Shown: piece by piece, positions 40,731 to 42,001 of the stretch
Layout of the letters: each line of letters starts with the position of its first letter
How positions within the stretch are numbered: position 1 is the stretch's first letter
From: Acidobacteriota bacterium
Lineage (GTDB): Bacteria; Acidobacteriota; UBA6911
Direction: 5' to 3'
NCBI GenBank assembly: GCA_012719355.1
Contig: JAAYAM010000063.1
Span: 1-42,001 of the forward strand
DNA: 42,001 nt
Notes under the pieces: model-generated
What the model was told of the DNA's origin: nothing
The model's input: the letters and a program-made list of their open reading frames with translations, nothing else
Databases searched by the model: none
Made by a program: the position numbers and the translations under genes

Positions 40731-42001
40731 CGAAAATCGCCCCCCGAGCCGGCGGCGAGATCCTCTTCGGTCAGAATTTCGATTCCCAGTTCCCTCGCCT
40801 TTTCCAGCTTGCTTCCGGGATTGGCCCCGGCAACGACATAGTCTGTATTCTTAGAGACGCTTGATGTCGGCTTGCCGCCGAGGCTCCGGATGAGCTCCTC
40901 CATCTCTGTCCGGCTGAAGCGCGACATAGTCCCGGTCACAACAAACGTCTTCCCGGCGAATCTGCTGCCGGACTTCGGTTTTTCTGTGAGTTCTCCCTTC
41001 ATCCTGACCCCGTGTCTCTTAAGGTCTTCGATGGTCTTTATGCCGGAGCTGCTTTGAAAGAACTCATGCACGCTCTTCGCCACGACAGGGCCGACCCCCG
41101 GAATCCGTGCGAGGCGTTCTTCCGAGGCCGACATCAACTCGCTGATACTGCCGAACTCTTCAGCGAGCAGCCTTGCGTTATGATCGCCGACATGACGGAT
41201 CCCCAGGGCGGTGAGGACTCGCACCAGTCCACGGTCTTTGCTCGCCCTGATGTTGTCGATCAGCTTCTGCGCGGACTTCTCTCCCATACGCTCGAGATCT
41301 TTCAGCCTTTCCGCCGTCACAATCGTTTCATCGTAGAGGTCCGGGAGTGCCTTCACGATTCCTCTGTCGACAAGCTGGTCTATCAGGGCGGGACCCAGCC
41401 CCTCGATATCCATCGCACGGCGGGAGGCGAAAAAGCGGAGCCGTTCTTTCAGCTGCGCCTCGCACGAAGGATTCAGGCAGCGGATGTAGACGCCCCCTTC
41501 ATCCCGTTCCACCTCTCCCCGGCAGACGGGACACCTGTCGGGAAAGCAGAATCTGCGCTCACGTCCGGTCCGCTTCTCCAGTTCGACTCTTACGACATGG
41601 GGAATGATTTTGCCTGCCTTCTCAACAATGACGTTGTCACCGATCCGAATATCCTTGCGCTCGATTTCATCCGCGTTATGCAGACTGACCCTGGCGACTT
41701 TGGTTCCGGCAATCTCCACCGTTTCAAGTTCTGCCACAGGGGTTAGGACTCCGGTCTTTCCCACCTGGACATGGATGTCCAGAATTCGGGTGCTCGCCTG
41801 CCAGAGTTCCACCTTGTAGGCTATTGCCCAGCGCGGGGATTTGCTTGTTGATCCGACCCGTTCGCGTTGCTCAAAACTATTGAGCTTTATGACCATACCG
41901 TCCGTCTCGTAGTCCAGGACATCTCTGGCCTCGAGCGTCTCGTTGCAATACTCCATGACCCCATCGATCGACTTCAGGGGTTCGCTATGGGGCACTACCG
42001 G
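40727..42001 (-). CDS. ligA: NAD-dependent DNA ligase LigA, 5' part beyond the window
   Basis: Partial: about 424 C-terminal residues are present; the N-terminal domain with the adenylated lysine lies off the right edge. Visible parts: the end of the nucleotidyltransferase domain (DYETDGMVIKLNSFEQRERVGSTSKSPRWAIAYK), the OB fold (VGKTGVLTPVAELETVEIAGTKVARVSLHN), the four-Cys zinc finger (CPVCRGEVERD...CLNPSC), helix-hairpin-helix repeats (about GLGPALIDQL to RIPGVGPVVAKSV) and a C-terminal BRCT domain (GKTFVVTGTMSRFSRTEMEELI). It seals nicks in replication and repair. The frame is open to the window edge, so no start can be called. Confidence 0.96.
   Translation of the reverse strand, partial: PVVPHSEPLKSIDGVMEYCNETLEARDVLDYETDGMVIKLNSFEQRERVGSTSKSPRWAIAYKVELWQASTRILDIHVQVGKTGVLTPVAELETVEIAGTKVARVSLHNADEIERKDIRIGDNVIVEKAGKIIPHVVRVELEKRTGRERRFCFPDRCPVCRGEVERDEGGVYIRCLNPSCEAQLKERLRFFASRRAMDIEGLGPALIDQLVDRGIVKALPDLYDETIVTAERLKDLERMGEKSAQKLIDNIRASKDRGLVRVLTALGIRHVGDHNARLLAEEFGSISELMSASEERLARIPGVGPVVAKSVHEFFQSSSGIKTIEDLKRHGVRMKGELTEKPKSGSRFAGKTFVVTGTMSRFSRTEMEELIRSLGGKPTSSVSKNTDYVVAGANPGSKLEKARELGIEILTEEDLAAGSGGDFR

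Noticed and set aside
1-42001. tRNA or rRNA genes, CRISPR arrays, insertion sequences, attachment sites
   Set aside because: On reading both strands I found no cloverleaf with a TTCGANTC-type arm, no spaced repeat array, no transposase or integrase, and no terminal repeats bounding a segment.

Overview
The window reads as chromosomal core DNA of a Gram-negative (diderm), rod-shaped, anaerobic bacterium of moderately high GC content. Diderm: a lipid A or hopanoid type glycosylation cassette, a PpiD/SurA-like periplasmic chaperone and an ArnT-like transferase. Rod-shaped: mreBCD-pbp2-rodA. Anaerobic: HdrABC, [FeFe]-hydrogenase-like and DRTGG genes, and a B12-type acyl-CoA mutase. The mix (LonB-like AAA_32 protease, adenosine-specific kinase, FmdB ribbon, split mutase, PdxB) would fit Desulfobacterota, Acidobacteriota, Nitrospirota or a related uncultured lineage. 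The sequence alone does not decide which. I saw no tRNA, rRNA, CRISPR array, insertion sequence or prophage.

Layout. 1-5058 (minus): one tight operon, hdrC-hdrB-hdrA(short)-DRTGG-HATPase-[FeFe]-hydrogenase-like-DRTGG-PHP, probably continuing past the left edge. 5059-5495: a regulatory gap with two perfect dyads and a TATAAT box. 5496-8266: sugar O-acetyltransferase converging on glmS-DUF488. 8444-17489 (plus): adenosine-specific kinase, Lon-like protease, moeA, moaC, FmdB-type zinc ribbon, an unusual radical SAM protein, fpg, a tiny CxxCxGTG protein, coaX and a PAS/HisKA protein without an ATPase domain. 17502-19421 (minus): PpiD-like foldase. 19707-29427 (plus): FecR-like protein, GAF-GGDEF diguanylate cyclase, mreB-mreC-mreD-pbp2-rodA, then RNase G. 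29484-30746 (minus): mazG and a small membrane protein. 30862-37464: an ArnT-like transferase (plus) facing an operon pdxB-hpnI-hpnK-EamA-ArnB-like (minus). 37618-42001: accD (plus) and ligA-mcmA-mce (minus, ligA cut by the right edge).

How the genes work together. The left operon joins a soluble Hdr thiol/electron-transfer module to a sensor-like [FeFe]-hydrogenase homologue and an RsbT-like ATPase, so it may couple redox or H2 sensing to electron flow. The central block links a c-di-GMP synthase to the elongasome by co-transcription. The right-hand cassette has the four activities of known lipid A hexosamine modification routes (glycosyltransferase, YdjC deacetylase, small multidrug-resistance-like flippase, ArnT-like transferase) plus a sugar aminotransferase. 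It is the best candidate for a system not yet described in this lineage.
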